In this document: positions 8,606 to 17,460 of the stretch, in pieces
Layout of the letters: every line of letters starts with the position of its first letter
Numbering within the stretch: the stretch's first letter is position 1
DNA from: Xaviernesmea oryzae
GTDB lineage: Bacteria; Pseudomonadota; Alphaproteobacteria; Rhizobiales; Rhizobiaceae
Direction of reading: 5' to 3'
DNA: 64,000 nt
Assembly (NCBI RefSeq): GCF_900177415.1
Contig: NZ_FXAF01000007.1
Coordinates: 1-64,000 of the forward strand
The notes under the pieces: model-generated
Told to the model about the DNA's origin: nothing
What the model saw: only the letters and a program-made list of their open reading frames with translations
The model's database searches: none
Program-made: the position numbers and the translations under genes

Positions 8606-9672
8606 CCAGTGAGCCTGATATTATTCCTGAGGAAGAGATGTTGGAAGGCGCCCCCACGCCTGCCCTGCAGCCGACGTCCGCCCTGCCAGGTCATCTGCAG
8701 GACCTCACCGATCGCGCCCGCAGCTATGTCGAGGCGGCCAGCTCCGCCAACACCCGCCGCGCCTACGCCTCGGACTGGAAGCATTTTTCGGCCTGGTGCC
8801 GGCGCTCCGGTCTGACGCCCCTCCCCCCACATCCGCAGACCATCGGTCTCTACATCACCGCCTGCGCTTCAGGTGCTGCCGAACGCGGCATGAAAGCGAA
8901 TTCGGTCTCGACGATCGAACGCCGCCTCTCCTCGCTGTCGTGGAATTATGCGCAACGCGGCCTGGCGCTTGATCGCAAGGACCGGCATATCGCCACCGTG
9001 ATGGCCGGCATCCGCAACAGCCACGCCCGCCCGCCGGTACAGAAGGAAGCCGTGCTCGCCGACGATATCATCGCCATGATCGAGACCCTCGATCGCGGCA
9101 CGCTACGAGGCATGCGGGACCGCGCCATGCTATTGATCGGCTATGCCGGTGGTTTGAGACGCTCGGAAATCGTCGGCATCGATCTCAAGGCCAATCAGAC
9201 CGAGGATGGCCGAGGCTGGATCGAAATCGTTGACAAGGGGATGCTGGTGACCCTACGCGGCAAAACCGGTTGGCGCGAGGTCGAAGTCGGCCGCGGCTCC
9301 TCCGACACCACCTGTCCGGTCGTTGCCGTCGAAACATGGATCAAGTTCGCGAAACTGGCCCATGGTCCCCTCTTCCGTCGGGTGACCGGACAGGGCAAAG
9401 CCGTCGGGGCGGAGCGGCTGAACGACAAGGAGGTCGCGCGTCTGGTCAAACGAACTGCCATGGCCGCCGGCATTCGCGGCGAGTTGAGCGAAATCGAGCG
9501 CGCCTTCAAGTTCGCCGGTCATTCGCTGAGAGCGGGTCTCGCCTCTTCGGCCGAGGTCGATGAACGCTATGTCCAGAAGCAACTCGGACATACGTCAGCA
9601 GAAATGACACGGCGCTATCAGCGCCGACGTGACCGCTTCCGCGTTAATCTGACGAAAGCGGCCGGCCTCTGA
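8602..9672 (+). CDS. Tyrosine-type site-specific recombinase
   Basis: A 356-residue phage-integrase-family recombinase. A SAM-like core-binding domain (about 30-140) precedes the catalytic domain with Arg at 186/187 (GGLRRSEI), H307xxR310 (HSLRAG), H330 (QLGH) and the nucleophile Y339 (TRRYQ). All key residues are present. It is the third gene of the vapBC operon, an unusual arrangement in which a toxin-antitoxin pair would be transcribed with a recombinase. It might resolve cointegrates or plasmid dimers; no partner site is proven. Confidence 0.88.
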   Translation: MTSEPDIIPEEEMLEGAPTPALQPTSALPGHLQDLTDRARSYVEAASSANTRRAYASDWKHFSAWCRRSGLTPLPPHPQTIGLYITACASGAAERGMKANSVSTIERRLSSLSWNYAQRGLALDRKDRHIATVMAGIRNSHARPPVQKEAVLADDIIAMIETLDRGTLRGMRDRAMLLIGYAGGLRRSEIVGIDLKANQTEDGRGWIEIVDKGMLVTLRGKTGWREVEVGRGSSDTTCPVVAVETWIKFAKLAHGPLFRRVTGQGKAVGAERLNDKEVARLVKRTAMAAGIRGELSEIERAFKFAGHSLRAGLASSAEVDERYVQKQLGHTSAEMTRRYQRRRDRFRVNLTKAAGL

Positions 9673-9693
9673 GCCTCTCCATCCCGATCGGCA

Positions 9694-10512
9694 TCACGGT
9701 TGAAACTCCACCTCATTGCCTTCCGGCGTCACAATCGTAAGAGAAGCCTCGTCCACCACCGTGATCTTCATGTAGTCGCCGACGACATACATTTCTTCCG
9801 TGCCGGGTGCTTTCGCAGTAAACCGAACACCGCGGGCCGGCGTTACACCTTTGCAAAACATGGAATAGCGCCGAACGATTCCGGCGTCCGAGAAATCACC
9901 GATACGTGACGACGGCAGGTTCCCCCACACGTCTCGCCAATCGCGAGGCAGCCTGCCGCAATCACCTCGCTCGCCATGGATGATCCGGCTTTGGCCAACA
10001 ACCAGGCGAACCTCTGGAAGGTAAGTGATCAGAGGGGCGTCATCGACCTCCGTTCGCCACGGCCTCCATTCCGTGTCCCACGCAATCCCGACGGCGACGC
10101 CAATCGAGAACAATCCCGCACCGGCAAGTGCCAGCAGCATCGCTGTTCCATGAACTGCCTTCGTCTTCGGTTCCGAAACGATCGGGCTCGTTTCATCGGG
10201 ATCGTGCTTCATAGCACCATCGGCAGCCCGCGCTTGCTCGTACAGACGATCCCATTGCGCCATCAGGCCGGAGCCGCCCTCAATTGCCAGAAGCCTCAAC
10301 AGGACGCGGGCGCTCCTCGGCCTGGGGAGATGGCGCCCGGCGCGCCAGTTGTTAAGGTTTCGGAGAGCGGCATCGAAGTGCTTCTGGCCTCGTCCGCTGG
10401 TCAACTCGCAGTATCGCGCCGCCAGTGACATATTGTCGGAGAAGCCGCAATGATGGCAAAGCTCGTCCAACAGCTTGTGCCACGTGTCGATATGTTCGAG
10501 ATTATTCACCAT
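9694..10512 (-). CDS. Membrane-anchored HTH-like protein, paralogue A
   Basis: A 272-residue protein of a family I do not recognise. Residues 1-100 are helical and end in a segment (NLNNWRAGRHLPRP) reminiscent of the recognition region of XRE-type helix-turn-helix domains. One membrane helix follows at about 122-145, then a C-terminal domain of about 125 residues with paired cysteines (near 188 and 222), probably periplasmic. A cytoplasmic DNA-binding domain joined to a periplasmic sensor would recall ToxR-like regulators. It resembles the neighbouring upstream gene along its whole length. AGGAC precedes the ATG. Confidence 0.6.
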   Translation of the reverse strand: MVNNLEHIDTWHKLLDELCHHCGFSDNMSLAARYCELTSGRGQKHFDAALRNLNNWRAGRHLPRPRSARVLLRLLAIEGGSGLMAQWDRLYEQARAADGAMKHDPDETSPIVSEPKTKAVHGTAMLLALAGAGLFSIGVAVGIAWDTEWRPWRTEVDDAPLITYLPEVRLVVGQSRIIHGERGDCGRLPRDWRDVWGNLPSSRIGDFSDAGIVRRYSMFCKGVTPARGVRFTAKAPGTEEMYVVGDYMKITVVDEASLTIVTPEGNEVEFQP

Positions 10513-10531
10513 GGACGTCCTTTCAGCAGCG

Positions 10532-11326
10532 TCAATCCGGGAGGACTAAAGGGGGCGCCACCTCGATCTTGAAATATGCCTCAAAGACCTTCAGTTCTTC
10601 GACACCCGGGTGCGCGGCAACAAACTTGATGGCGCGCACCACCATCTCCTTGCCGCAACCATTCATCATCTGCGTGGCAAGACCTCCATCGACAAAGCTG
10701 CCGGTTTTACTGGCGGGCAGGCTGGCTTCCAGGTCAATCCATTCGGACGGGGCGCCATCGCAACCTTCCACGACACCATGAATGAGCTTTTCAGCGCCTG
10801 GTGAAAGAAACGCTCTTGCATTATAGGCGATGGTCGGAAGCTCGGTTTTATCTACAGATGCCGGTCCCGTGGCTTCACGCCCATTCATGCCTACAGCAGC
10901 CAGAAGGCCCACTGGCAGGGTGATCAGCAAGGCAATGGGAAGCACCCGTCTGCCCGCGTGTATTCGATAAGATTGGTCGCGATTTGCGACAAGCCTGATA
11001 CCCCCCGGGCCGTGGCCCGGAACATAATCGTGTCGGTCGACTAAGGCACGATAAGTGGCATCCCATTGCTTTCTGAGGATCGGATCGGAATCCACCTCAA
11101 GAAGCCGCGAAAGAACAAGGGCGTTGCGTCGAAGGGGCACGCGCCTGCCCAGCCGCCAATCGCGAAGATTTTTTTCTATTGCACGGAAGTCACTTTCACC
11201 GGATCGGCCCATTTGACGACACAAGTCATTGGCCAGATCCGCGTTCGAGGAATAGCCTCGTAACTGGCACAGCTTATCGAACAGTTCGTGCCAGTTTGTG
11301 AAGCCCTGCCAGTCTTCGGTGATCAA
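10532..11326 (-). CDS. Membrane-anchored HTH-like protein, paralogue B
   Basis: A 264-residue protein with the same layout as the gene that follows it: helical N-terminus containing NLRDWRLGRRVPLRR, one membrane helix, and a C-terminal domain with a conserved IHG-x4-C pattern and the ending PGVEELKVFEAYFKIEV, matching PGTEEMYVVGDYMKITV in the paralogue. The TTG start is preferred over a GTG seven codons upstream because GGAGG lies 5 bases before it and it gives a length like the paralogue. The pair probably arose by tandem duplication. Function unknown. Confidence 0.57.
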   Translation of the reverse strand: MITEDWQGFTNWHELFDKLCQLRGYSSNADLANDLCRQMGRSGESDFRAIEKNLRDWRLGRRVPLRRNALVLSRLLEVDSDPILRKQWDATYRALVDRHDYVPGHGPGGIRLVANRDQSYRIHAGRRVLPIALLITLPVGLLAAVGMNGREATGPASVDKTELPTIAYNARAFLSPGAEKLIHGVVEGCDGAPSEWIDLEASLPASKTGSFVDGGLATQMMNGCGKEMVVRAIKFVAAHPGVEELKVFEAYFKIEVAPPLVLPD

Positions 11327-11529
11327 ATCGTGCCTCCAGTATTGCACCGTATTGTAGCGACGAGATGCGGAAAATGAACCAGTTACACGCTGTGATTTTC
11401 CAAAACTTCCTGAGATTGCCGAGTTTTCCGGTGGCCAATCGCGTCAAATCTGCTTGTCTCCCCAACGTCAGGCGGAAGTTGTCTGACCGATCAATTCATG
11501 GGTTAACACGGACATAGGAGTGAACGCAT

Positions 11530-11919
11530 ATGCGCATCCCGACTGCAACAATTATCACGGCACTGATCATCGGAAGCGTCTCGGTCTCGACCGCCCAGGC
11601 TGCCTGCGAAGGCACAAATGGCAGGGGATGGGGTACTGGAAGAGGGGCCGGACAATTCGAGATGTCCACTCGCGACAAAATCTGCAAGATCAGTTTTCCC
11701 GGCTTCATTGACGACGTCAGAAAAACACGCACCCCGGCAACTGACGTTACGATCACCAGACAACCGAAGAGCGGCAAGATTACCGTCGTCACCGGCCAGG
11801 GATTGATTTATACCCCCAGTGCCGGCTTCAAGGGCAAAGACCGGTTTTGCACGAAGAACACTACACCGAAGGTGAAGGGCAAATCCCTCTCGGGATGTAT
11901 TACCGTCTCCGTCCGATAG
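11530..11919 (+). CDS. Small secreted Ig-like protein
   Basis: A 129-residue protein with a clear Sec signal peptide (hydrophobic ATIITALIIGSVSV, cleavage after AQA). The mature part has four cysteines and the motif GLIYTPSAGFKGKDRF, typical of bacterial Ig/cadherin-like beta-sandwich repeats. It is probably periplasmic or secreted. It is monocistronic, preceded by AGGAGTG and followed by a strong terminator. Function unknown. Confidence 0.7.
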   Translation: MRIPTATIITALIIGSVSVSTAQAACEGTNGRGWGTGRGAGQFEMSTRDKICKISFPGFIDDVRKTRTPATDVTITRQPKSGKITVVTGQGLIYTPSAGFKGKDRFCTKNTTPKVKGKSLSGCITVSVR

Positions 11920-11957
11920 CCGCACCTGGTGCCGTTCCGTCTACAAAATACAACGAC

Positions 11958-11995
11958 AAGCCTCGTGATGCGTTCGGCGCAACATGAGGCTTTTT
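11958..11995 (+). terminator. Rho-independent terminator of the secreted-protein gene
   Basis: AAGCCTCGTG pairs with CATGAGGCTT (one G-T pair), the stem continues as TGCG/CGCA around a TTCGG loop, and TTTTT follows. It lies about 40 bases after the stop codon. Confidence 0.88.
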
Positions 11996-12159
11996 CGCAT
12001 ATCTGTTCGTGGTGAACTCACCGATTTCCTAGCTTCCTTCAAATCCTCAGACCGACTGGCCTCGACCTGGTGCCGGACTGAAGCGCCTCACTTCCAGGAA
12101 CAGCCGGAATGATCTGCCACCAACAGCGTCGTCGTGATCGACCAACAAAAGCGGTTGGC

Positions 12160-12894
12160 CTATAGTGCCCCCTGCCCTCGTCCGAAGACGCCAAGCATGT
12201 CGAAGGCAACCGGTCTCCGCCGGTCGAGCGCCAGTGCTTCCTGAAGTTCCATTATGTGCTCGCGCATCAGCTTGACGGCGCTCTCCACGTCACCATCCGC
12301 ACAGTAACGGATGAGATCGTCATGATGATCGTGCCAGCCGGCCAAGCCGACCTGGTTGTCGAACAGGTTGACGATAAGGCTGGTGCGGGCGACGAGAAGA
12401 CGAACCTGTTCGGCGAGAATATGATTCCCTGACAACTCGGCCATCAGAACGTGAAACCCGCCCGACAGGTGGATCGCTTCACGCATGTGGCCCTGTTCGC
12501 GCAACTTGTTTTCCTGATCGATGTTCTCCTGCAGGCGGGCAATCGCCACGGAGTCGGCAGCACGAGCCACCGCCTCTGTCGTCCCCGCCTCGATGGCGAC
12601 GCGGGCGGCAAACACCTCTCTCGCTTCGTCGGCGTCCGGCGCCGCGACAAAGGCGCCACGCTTGGGAAAGAAAACGACCAGCTTTTCCCATGTGAGACGC
12701 TGCAGAGCGGTTGCGACGGCACGCCGGCCGACGCCGAACGCCTCGACGAGCGCCATCTCCGTCAGCTTGGTGCCGGGCAGCAGCCGCTGGTCCACGATCG
12801 CCGAAAAAAGGTGATCGTAGGCGTCATCCGCATCCTCGATCTTCGGCCGGTTGCGGTCATTCATCACCCCGACGAGGCGTTTTTCCTGCTTCAT
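12160..12894 (-). CDS. GntR/FCD-family regulator of the hydantoinase operon
   Basis: A 244-residue transcription factor. The N-terminal winged helix (about 22-90; KLTEMALVEAFGVGRRAVATAL) is followed by an FCD ligand domain with conserved His residues (SGGFHVLMAE near 147, and a WHDHHDDL motif near 200). It is divergent from the importer-hydantoinase operon and so is its likely regulator, sensing the transported substrate or a breakdown product. MNDRNR ten residues in is an alternative start. Confidence 0.85.
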   Translation of the reverse strand: MKQEKRLVGVMNDRNRPKIEDADDAYDHLFSAIVDQRLLPGTKLTEMALVEAFGVGRRAVATALQRLTWEKLVVFFPKRGAFVAAPDADEAREVFAARVAIEAGTTEAVARAADSVAIARLQENIDQENKLREQGHMREAIHLSGGFHVLMAELSGNHILAEQVRLLVARTSLIVNLFDNQVGLAGWHDHHDDLIRYCADGDVESAVKLMREHIMELQEALALDRRRPVAFDMLGVFGRGQGAL

Positions 12895-12917
12895 TGCTAT
12901 TCGCTCTGTTTATTCAA

Positions 12918-12937
12918 TGCGCACGTAATTGTGCGCA
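12918..12937. promoter_or_regulatory. Candidate GntR operator
   Basis: TGCGCAC and GTGCGCA form a perfect inverted repeat around GTAATT, overlapped by AATTG-TGCG-CAATT. It is centred in the 134-base divergent spacer between the gntR start and the solute-binding protein gene, as expected for autoregulation and operon control. Confidence 0.6.
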
Positions 12938-13028
12938 ATTTATAGCGCAGCATTGTTTTTATTCAAGTTCACAAAGTGGCACGCCGCTTGCTCATCTATT
13001 TCCAGCCAAACCAAGGCAAAAGGGGAAG

Positions 13029-14066
13029 ATGATGACGATTTTCAGCATGACACGCCGATCCTTCATATCGACGGCAATTGCCGCACCGTTCGTTCTGAAG
13101 GCCGGCATCTCGCGCGCCGCGACCTCGGTAAAATTCTCGCTTGCCGCGCCATTCGACGGCTCCAACGCCGCCTTCTTCCTGGCCCAGCAGAACGGCTGGT
13201 ACAGGGATGCGGGGCTGAAGTGCCAGTTCGACGCGGGCGGCGGGTCCGGTGAGGCTGTTTCTCGCGTCGGCTCCGGCGTCTACGATGCCGGCATCGCCGA
13301 CATCAATTCCATGGCGGAATTCAACGCAAAGAATGACGGCGCGGCGATCCGCAACGTCTACATGGTCTACTTCCGCAGCCCGCTTTGCGTCGGCACGCTT
13401 GCCAAATCCGGTATTGCGAAGCCTGCGGATCTCACGGGAAAAACGATCGGCGCAGCCGCACCCGATGGGGCCTACCGTCTGTTCTCCACCTATGCCAAGG
13501 CGGCGGAAATCGATCCGACGGCCGTCAAATGGAACATGGTGGGCCTTCAATTGCGCGAGGCCGTGCTTGCCGGAGGCGATGCCGATGCCATCCTCGGCTT
13601 CGACTCCACCATGTATTTCGGGCTGCTGAAGGCTGGCATCAAGCCCGACGACATCAAGTTCCTATACTATGCGGATGTCGGCCTTGATCTCTACGGCAAC
13701 GGCATCATCCTGTCGGAAAAGTTCAGGACCCAGAACCCCGAAGCCGCCAGGGCGTTTGTCGACGTCAGCGCTCGCGCCTGGCAGGCTGCCGCAGCGGATC
13801 CCAAGGCCGCCATTGCCGCACTGAAGGCACATGCGCCTCTGATCAATGCGGATATCGAAGAACAGAAGCTCCTCTGGCTCATCAAGAACCAGATGACGAC
13901 GGAAGAGTCCAAAGCCAAAGGCCTCGGCGCCATCGACGAGGCAAAGCTGGCGAAGAGCCTGGCAACGGTCGCCGCCGGCTTCGGATTGCCCACCATCCCA
14001 AAACCGGAAGATGTCTTCGACCCTTCCTTTCTCCCCTCCGCCGAGGTCAGGAAGCTGCCGGCATGA
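13029..14066 (+). CDS. NMT1/THI5-like ABC solute-binding protein
   Basis: A 345-residue periplasmic binding protein. The N-terminus has a twin-arginine signal (TRRSFISTAIAAPFVLKAG), followed by the NMT1 fold (FFLAQQNGWYRDAGL near 50; GSGEAVSRVGSGVYDAGIAD near 80). This family binds pyrimidines, thiamine precursors, nitrate/taurine-like and aromatic compounds. The ATG with AGGGGAAG upstream is preferred over far-upstream in-frame starts that would run through the promoter region. It is first in a seven-gene operon with its own ATPase and permease at the far end. Confidence 0.85.
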   Translation: MMTIFSMTRRSFISTAIAAPFVLKAGISRAATSVKFSLAAPFDGSNAAFFLAQQNGWYRDAGLKCQFDAGGGSGEAVSRVGSGVYDAGIADINSMAEFNAKNDGAAIRNVYMVYFRSPLCVGTLAKSGIAKPADLTGKTIGAAAPDGAYRLFSTYAKAAEIDPTAVKWNMVGLQLREAVLAGGDADAILGFDSTMYFGLLKAGIKPDDIKFLYYADVGLDLYGNGIILSEKFRTQNPEAARAFVDVSARAWQAAAADPKAAIAALKAHAPLINADIEEQKLLWLIKNQMTTEESKAKGLGAIDEAKLAKSLATVAAGFGLPTIPKPEDVFDPSFLPSAEVRKLPA

Positions 14067-15502
14067 CATTTGATCTTGTGATCCGCAGTGGCACCGTCGC
14101 AACGGCTTCCGATGTCTTCAAGGCGGATATCGGTATCCAGGGCGGTCGCATCATTGCCATTGCGGATCGGCTTGTCGACGGCCGCCATGTCATCGATGCC
14201 GCCGGCAAGCTTGTCCTTCCCGGCGGCATCGACGCCCATTGCCATCTTGATCAGCCGCAAGCACCTGGCCTTGCCTCCAAAGGTGCACGAATGGTCGACG
14301 GATTCCGCTCCGGCAGCATCAGCGCGGCCTTCGGCGGGACGACGACCATCGTGCCGTTCTGCGTCCAGCACAGGGGGCAATCTCTGACGGCTGCGGTCGC
14401 GGACTACCACGAGCGCGCGGCGGGTCAGACCGTCGGCGACTATGCGTTCCATTTGATCGTCAGCGATCCCACACCCGCCGTTCTCGGGCAGGAACTGCCC
14501 GCATTGATCCGGCGGGGCCACACCAGCCTCAAGGTCTACATGACCTATGAGGCCATGCAGCTCAGCGACCGCCAGATCCTGGACGTGTTCGAGACGGCCC
14601 GGCGGGAAAAGGCCATCATGCTGATCCATGCCGAGAACCACGAGATGATCGGCTGGCTCGCGGACCGCCTTGAGCAGGCGGGCCGCACAAAGCCGGTCGC
14701 CCACGCCCATTCCCGGCCGCTGCCGGTCGAGCGAGAAGCGACGCACAGGGCCGTGACACTGGCGGAAATCGCCGGCGTGCCGCTTGTCATCGTCCATGTC
14801 AGCGGCGGAGATCCCCTGGAGGAAATCAGGCGGGCGCGGGCGCGAGGACACGTCGTCATCGCGGAAACCTGCCCGCAATATCTCATGCTCACCGAACAGG
14901 ACCTCGACATGCCCGACATGCTGGGCGCAAAGGCTATGTGCAGCCCCCCTCCCCGCGACACGCAGGCACAGGCCGCGCTTTGGCAAGGGATTGAAGATGC
15001 CACCATCGACATTTTCAACTCCGATCATGCTCCCTACTGCTTCGACAGTGAAGGCAAGCTCAAGGCTGGATCCAATCCGTCCTTCCGGGCCGTCGCCAAT
15101 GGCATTCCTGGCCTGGAGACGCGCCTGCCGATCCTGTTCAGCGAGGGGGTGGTGAAGGGGCGTATCGATCTGCCCCGTTTCGTCGCCCTTACGGCAACCA
15201 ACAACGCGAAACTGTACGGACTGCACCCGCGCAAGGGCACGATCGCGATCGGCGCCGATGCGGACCTGGTCCTGTGGGATCCGGAACGACGGATGACCAT
15301 TACCAACGATATTCTCCACCACAATGTCGACTACACGCCTTTCGAAGGGCTCGAGGTGCAGGGCTGGCCGGAGACAGTGATCAGCCGGGGTGAGATCATC
15401 GTCGACAAGGGAGAGCTGAAGGGCAAGCCCGGAAGAGGACGTTTCCTGACGCAGGAGATATCCTCTGCCTGGAAAACAAGGGAGATCAAGGCATGGATCT
15501 GA
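14063..15502 (+). CDS. Hydantoinase/dihydropyrimidinase-family amidohydrolase
   Basis: A 479-residue cyclic-amide hydrolase. All binuclear metal ligands of the D-hydantoinase family can be seen: H59 and H61 (DAHCHLD), carbamylated K157 (SLKVYM), H189 (LIHAENH), H245 (IVHVSGG) and D321 (NSDHAPY). It should open a hydantoin-, dihydropyrimidine- or similar cyclic ureide/imide ring. It overlaps the binding-protein gene by 4 bases and the SDR gene by 10, so it is tightly coupled to uptake. Allantoinase is a less likely alternative. Confidence 0.85.
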   Translation: MTFDLVIRSGTVATASDVFKADIGIQGGRIIAIADRLVDGRHVIDAAGKLVLPGGIDAHCHLDQPQAPGLASKGARMVDGFRSGSISAAFGGTTTIVPFCVQHRGQSLTAAVADYHERAAGQTVGDYAFHLIVSDPTPAVLGQELPALIRRGHTSLKVYMTYEAMQLSDRQILDVFETARREKAIMLIHAENHEMIGWLADRLEQAGRTKPVAHAHSRPLPVEREATHRAVTLAEIAGVPLVIVHVSGGDPLEEIRRARARGHVVIAETCPQYLMLTEQDLDMPDMLGAKAMCSPPPRDTQAQAALWQGIEDATIDIFNSDHAPYCFDSEGKLKAGSNPSFRAVANGIPGLETRLPILFSEGVVKGRIDLPRFVALTATNNAKLYGLHPRKGTIAIGADADLVLWDPERRMTITNDILHHNVDYTPFEGLEVQGWPETVISRGEIIVDKGELKGKPGRGRFLTQEISSAWKTREIKAWI

Positions 15503-16254
15503 AGATCGAGGGCAAGCGTGCGTTGGTGCTCGGAGGAAATCGCGGCATGGGGCTGGCGATCGCCAGGACCCTGGTCGAAGAAGGCGCGGATGTCGCCATC
15601 GCGGCACGCGACGAAAAGGTACTGGCTGCGGCAGCAGAGGAACTGGGCATTGCGCGCAGATTCCACGTCGATCTGGCCGACACCTCCTCCTTCGCCGCGT
15701 TCGCCGAAGCCGTCGGCGATATCGACATTCTCGTGAACAATACCGGCGGTCCGCCTTATGGGAGCGCGGTCGGGCGCGCGCCTTCCGATTGGGAAGAAAG
15801 TTTCAGGGCCATGTCGCTTTCGGTCATCCGCCTGACCGACCTGTTCCTGCCGTCCATGCGCCGCAATGGTTGGGGCCGGATCGTCACGGTCGTCAGCACC
15901 GGGGCGGTCCAGCCCATTCCGGTCCTCGGCATATCGAATACGCTGCGCGCCGGGCTGGTCGCCTGGTCCAAGTCTCTGGCACCCGAAGTGGCTGCCGACG
16001 GGGTGACGGTCAACGTGCTGATGCCGGGGCGCGTCGCGACGGAGCGGGTGCGATTGACAGACGAAGCGACGGCCGCCCGTGAAAAGATCGACGTCGAAAC
16101 CGTCAGGCAGCGTTCCTTTTCCCAGATTCCGATGGGCCGATATGCCGAGCCGGAAGAAGTTGCCGCGGTCGCGGCCTTCCTGTGTGGTCAACCGGCATCC
16201 TATGTCACCGGAAGCGTCTATCGCGTCGACGGAGGATATGTCCGCCATGTTTGA
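15493..16254 (+). CDS. SDR-family oxidoreductase
   Basis: A 253-residue Rossmann-fold NAD(P)-dependent oxidoreductase. The cofactor motif is GGNRGMGLA near residue 14 and the structural motif NNTGG near 84. At the expected catalytic Tyr/Lys position the protein reads ISNTLRAGLVAWSKSLA, so the usual Tyr of YxxxK is replaced, as in the FabG-like 3-oxoacyl reductase-related subgroup with divergent active sites. It would act on a product of the hydantoinase route. It is translationally coupled to both neighbours. Confidence 0.8.
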   Translation: MDLKIEGKRALVLGGNRGMGLAIARTLVEEGADVAIAARDEKVLAAAAEELGIARRFHVDLADTSSFAAFAEAVGDIDILVNNTGGPPYGSAVGRAPSDWEESFRAMSLSVIRLTDLFLPSMRRNGWGRIVTVVSTGAVQPIPVLGISNTLRAGLVAWSKSLAPEVAADGVTVNVLMPGRVATERVRLTDEATAAREKIDVETVRQRSFSQIPMGRYAEPEEVAAVAAFLCGQPASYVTGSVYRVDGGYVRHV

Positions 16255-17083
16255 AGCTGGCCACGCCGAGACGGGACAGGACGTACGGATGGCGGCGCGC
16301 ACCGGGTTTTCAGGAACGACTGTCGGGCGTGCGCCAGGCTATGTTCAGGCCAATGTCTACATCTTGCCGGAAACCCATGCAGCGGATTTCGCGTCCTTTT
16401 GCAAACGCAACCCCGAAGCCTGCCCCCTTTTGGCGCGAAGTGAGCCGGGGCGCTATCTCATGCCTGGACTAGGGCGAGGAATAGACATACGGCGCGATCT
16501 GCCCGCCTACCATGTCCATGAAAACGGAAGCGAGCGTCCGGCCCCCGACATTATCGAGCTCTGGCGACCCGATCTCGTCGCTTTCGCCATCGGATGCTGG
16601 CTGGGTGCGGAAGGCGCCCTTGCGGACATGGGTATTCAGATGCGCCACCGCACCCTGCGCCGTCAGGGCGGATTGTATCGGACAAACCGGCACGCCAGGC
16701 CATCCGGCCCCTTTCAGGGCCCGCTTGTCGTTTCGATGCGTCCGTTCAGGAGCGAAGACCTCGCACGGGTCGTCGCGATCACCGAAGGAATGCCGCTGAG
16801 CCATGGCGCACCTGTCCATATTGGCGATGCGGCGCGACTGGGTATCGACGACCTCGCGCAGGCGCACTGGGGTGATCCGGTCTTGCCCGAAGCAGGCGAA
16901 ACCGCTGTTTACTGGCCCTGCGGTCTTACGGCGCTCGCCGCAATTCAGAATGCTGGACTGCCATTTTTTATCAGCCACGCACCGGGAGCCATGCTGGTCA
17001 CCGACCTGAAGGAGACATTTCGCCCATGCCCGTCATTCGCCCTGCCGTCAAACTCAACCATAGCGGCGCATTGCTCGTTCTGA
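16247..17083 (+). CDS. DUF1445 putative hydro-lyase / D-glutamate cyclase family
   Basis: A 278-residue cytoplasmic protein of the DUF1445 (YcsI) family, recognised by GYVQANVYILP near residue 25 and FCKRNPEACPLL near 50. The mammalian relative acts as D-glutamate cyclase; bacterial members are annotated as hydro-lyases. Beside a hydantoinase it may process an N-carbamoyl or pyroglutamate-like intermediate (inference). GGAGG lies 11 bases before the chosen ATG; another in-frame ATG is 3 codons upstream. Its 3' end overlaps the next gene by 58 bases. Confidence 0.72.
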   Translation: MFEAGHAETGQDVRMAARTGFSGTTVGRAPGYVQANVYILPETHAADFASFCKRNPEACPLLARSEPGRYLMPGLGRGIDIRRDLPAYHVHENGSERPAPDIIELWRPDLVAFAIGCWLGAEGALADMGIQMRHRTLRRQGGLYRTNRHARPSGPFQGPLVVSMRPFRSEDLARVVAITEGMPLSHGAPVHIGDAARLGIDDLAQAHWGDPVLPEAGETAVYWPCGLTALAAIQNAGLPFFISHAPGAMLVTDLKETFRPCPSFALPSNSTIAAHCSF

Positions 17084-17460
17084 ATGCCGCCATCGAGGCG
17101 GCCACGACGATGGACATCCCGCAATGCATCGCCATCGTCGATGAGGGCTGCAACCTCATGGCTTTTGTGCGGATGGATGGTTCACGCGTCCTCTCCATCG
17201 AGAGCGCGACGCGCAAGGCAATGACCGCAGCGACGACCGGACAGCCGACCGGGACGCTGCCGGCGGACAAGGCGATCGCGCTTGCGGAAGCCACAGGCGG
17301 CCGCATGACCAATTTGCCTGGCGGGCTGCCGCTGCTTGTGGACGGACAGATCGTCGGCGGGATCGGCGTGGGTTCCGGAACAAGCGAACAGGACCTGGAG
17401 ATCGCGAAAACCGCCGTCGCAGCATTCAGGCAACTGGTCAGCAACGAGGGCACGGCATGA
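17026..17460 (+). CDS. GlcG/HbpS-like small protein
   Basis: A 144-residue protein of the GlcG/HbpS (DUF336) family, with characteristic ALLVLNAAIEAATTMDIPQ near residue 15 and the glycine-rich GGLPLLVDGQIVGGIGVGSG near 105. Members bind haem or cobalamin-like cofactors or assist diol/glycolate catabolism; none of these roles can be assigned here. It sits within the hydantoinase operon and overlaps the genes on both sides. Confidence 0.78.
   Translation: MPVIRPAVKLNHSGALLVLNAAIEAATTMDIPQCIAIVDEGCNLMAFVRMDGSRVLSIESATRKAMTAATTGQPTGTLPADKAIALAEATGGRMTNLPGGLPLLVDGQIVGGIGVGSGTSEQDLEIAKTAVAAFRQLVSNEGTA

Noticed and set aside
13691..15607. A 638-codon minus-strand open frame opposite the hydantoinase gene
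   Set aside because: It is antisense to a gene with every catalytic residue in place and reads as low-complexity Arg/Gly-rich sequence.
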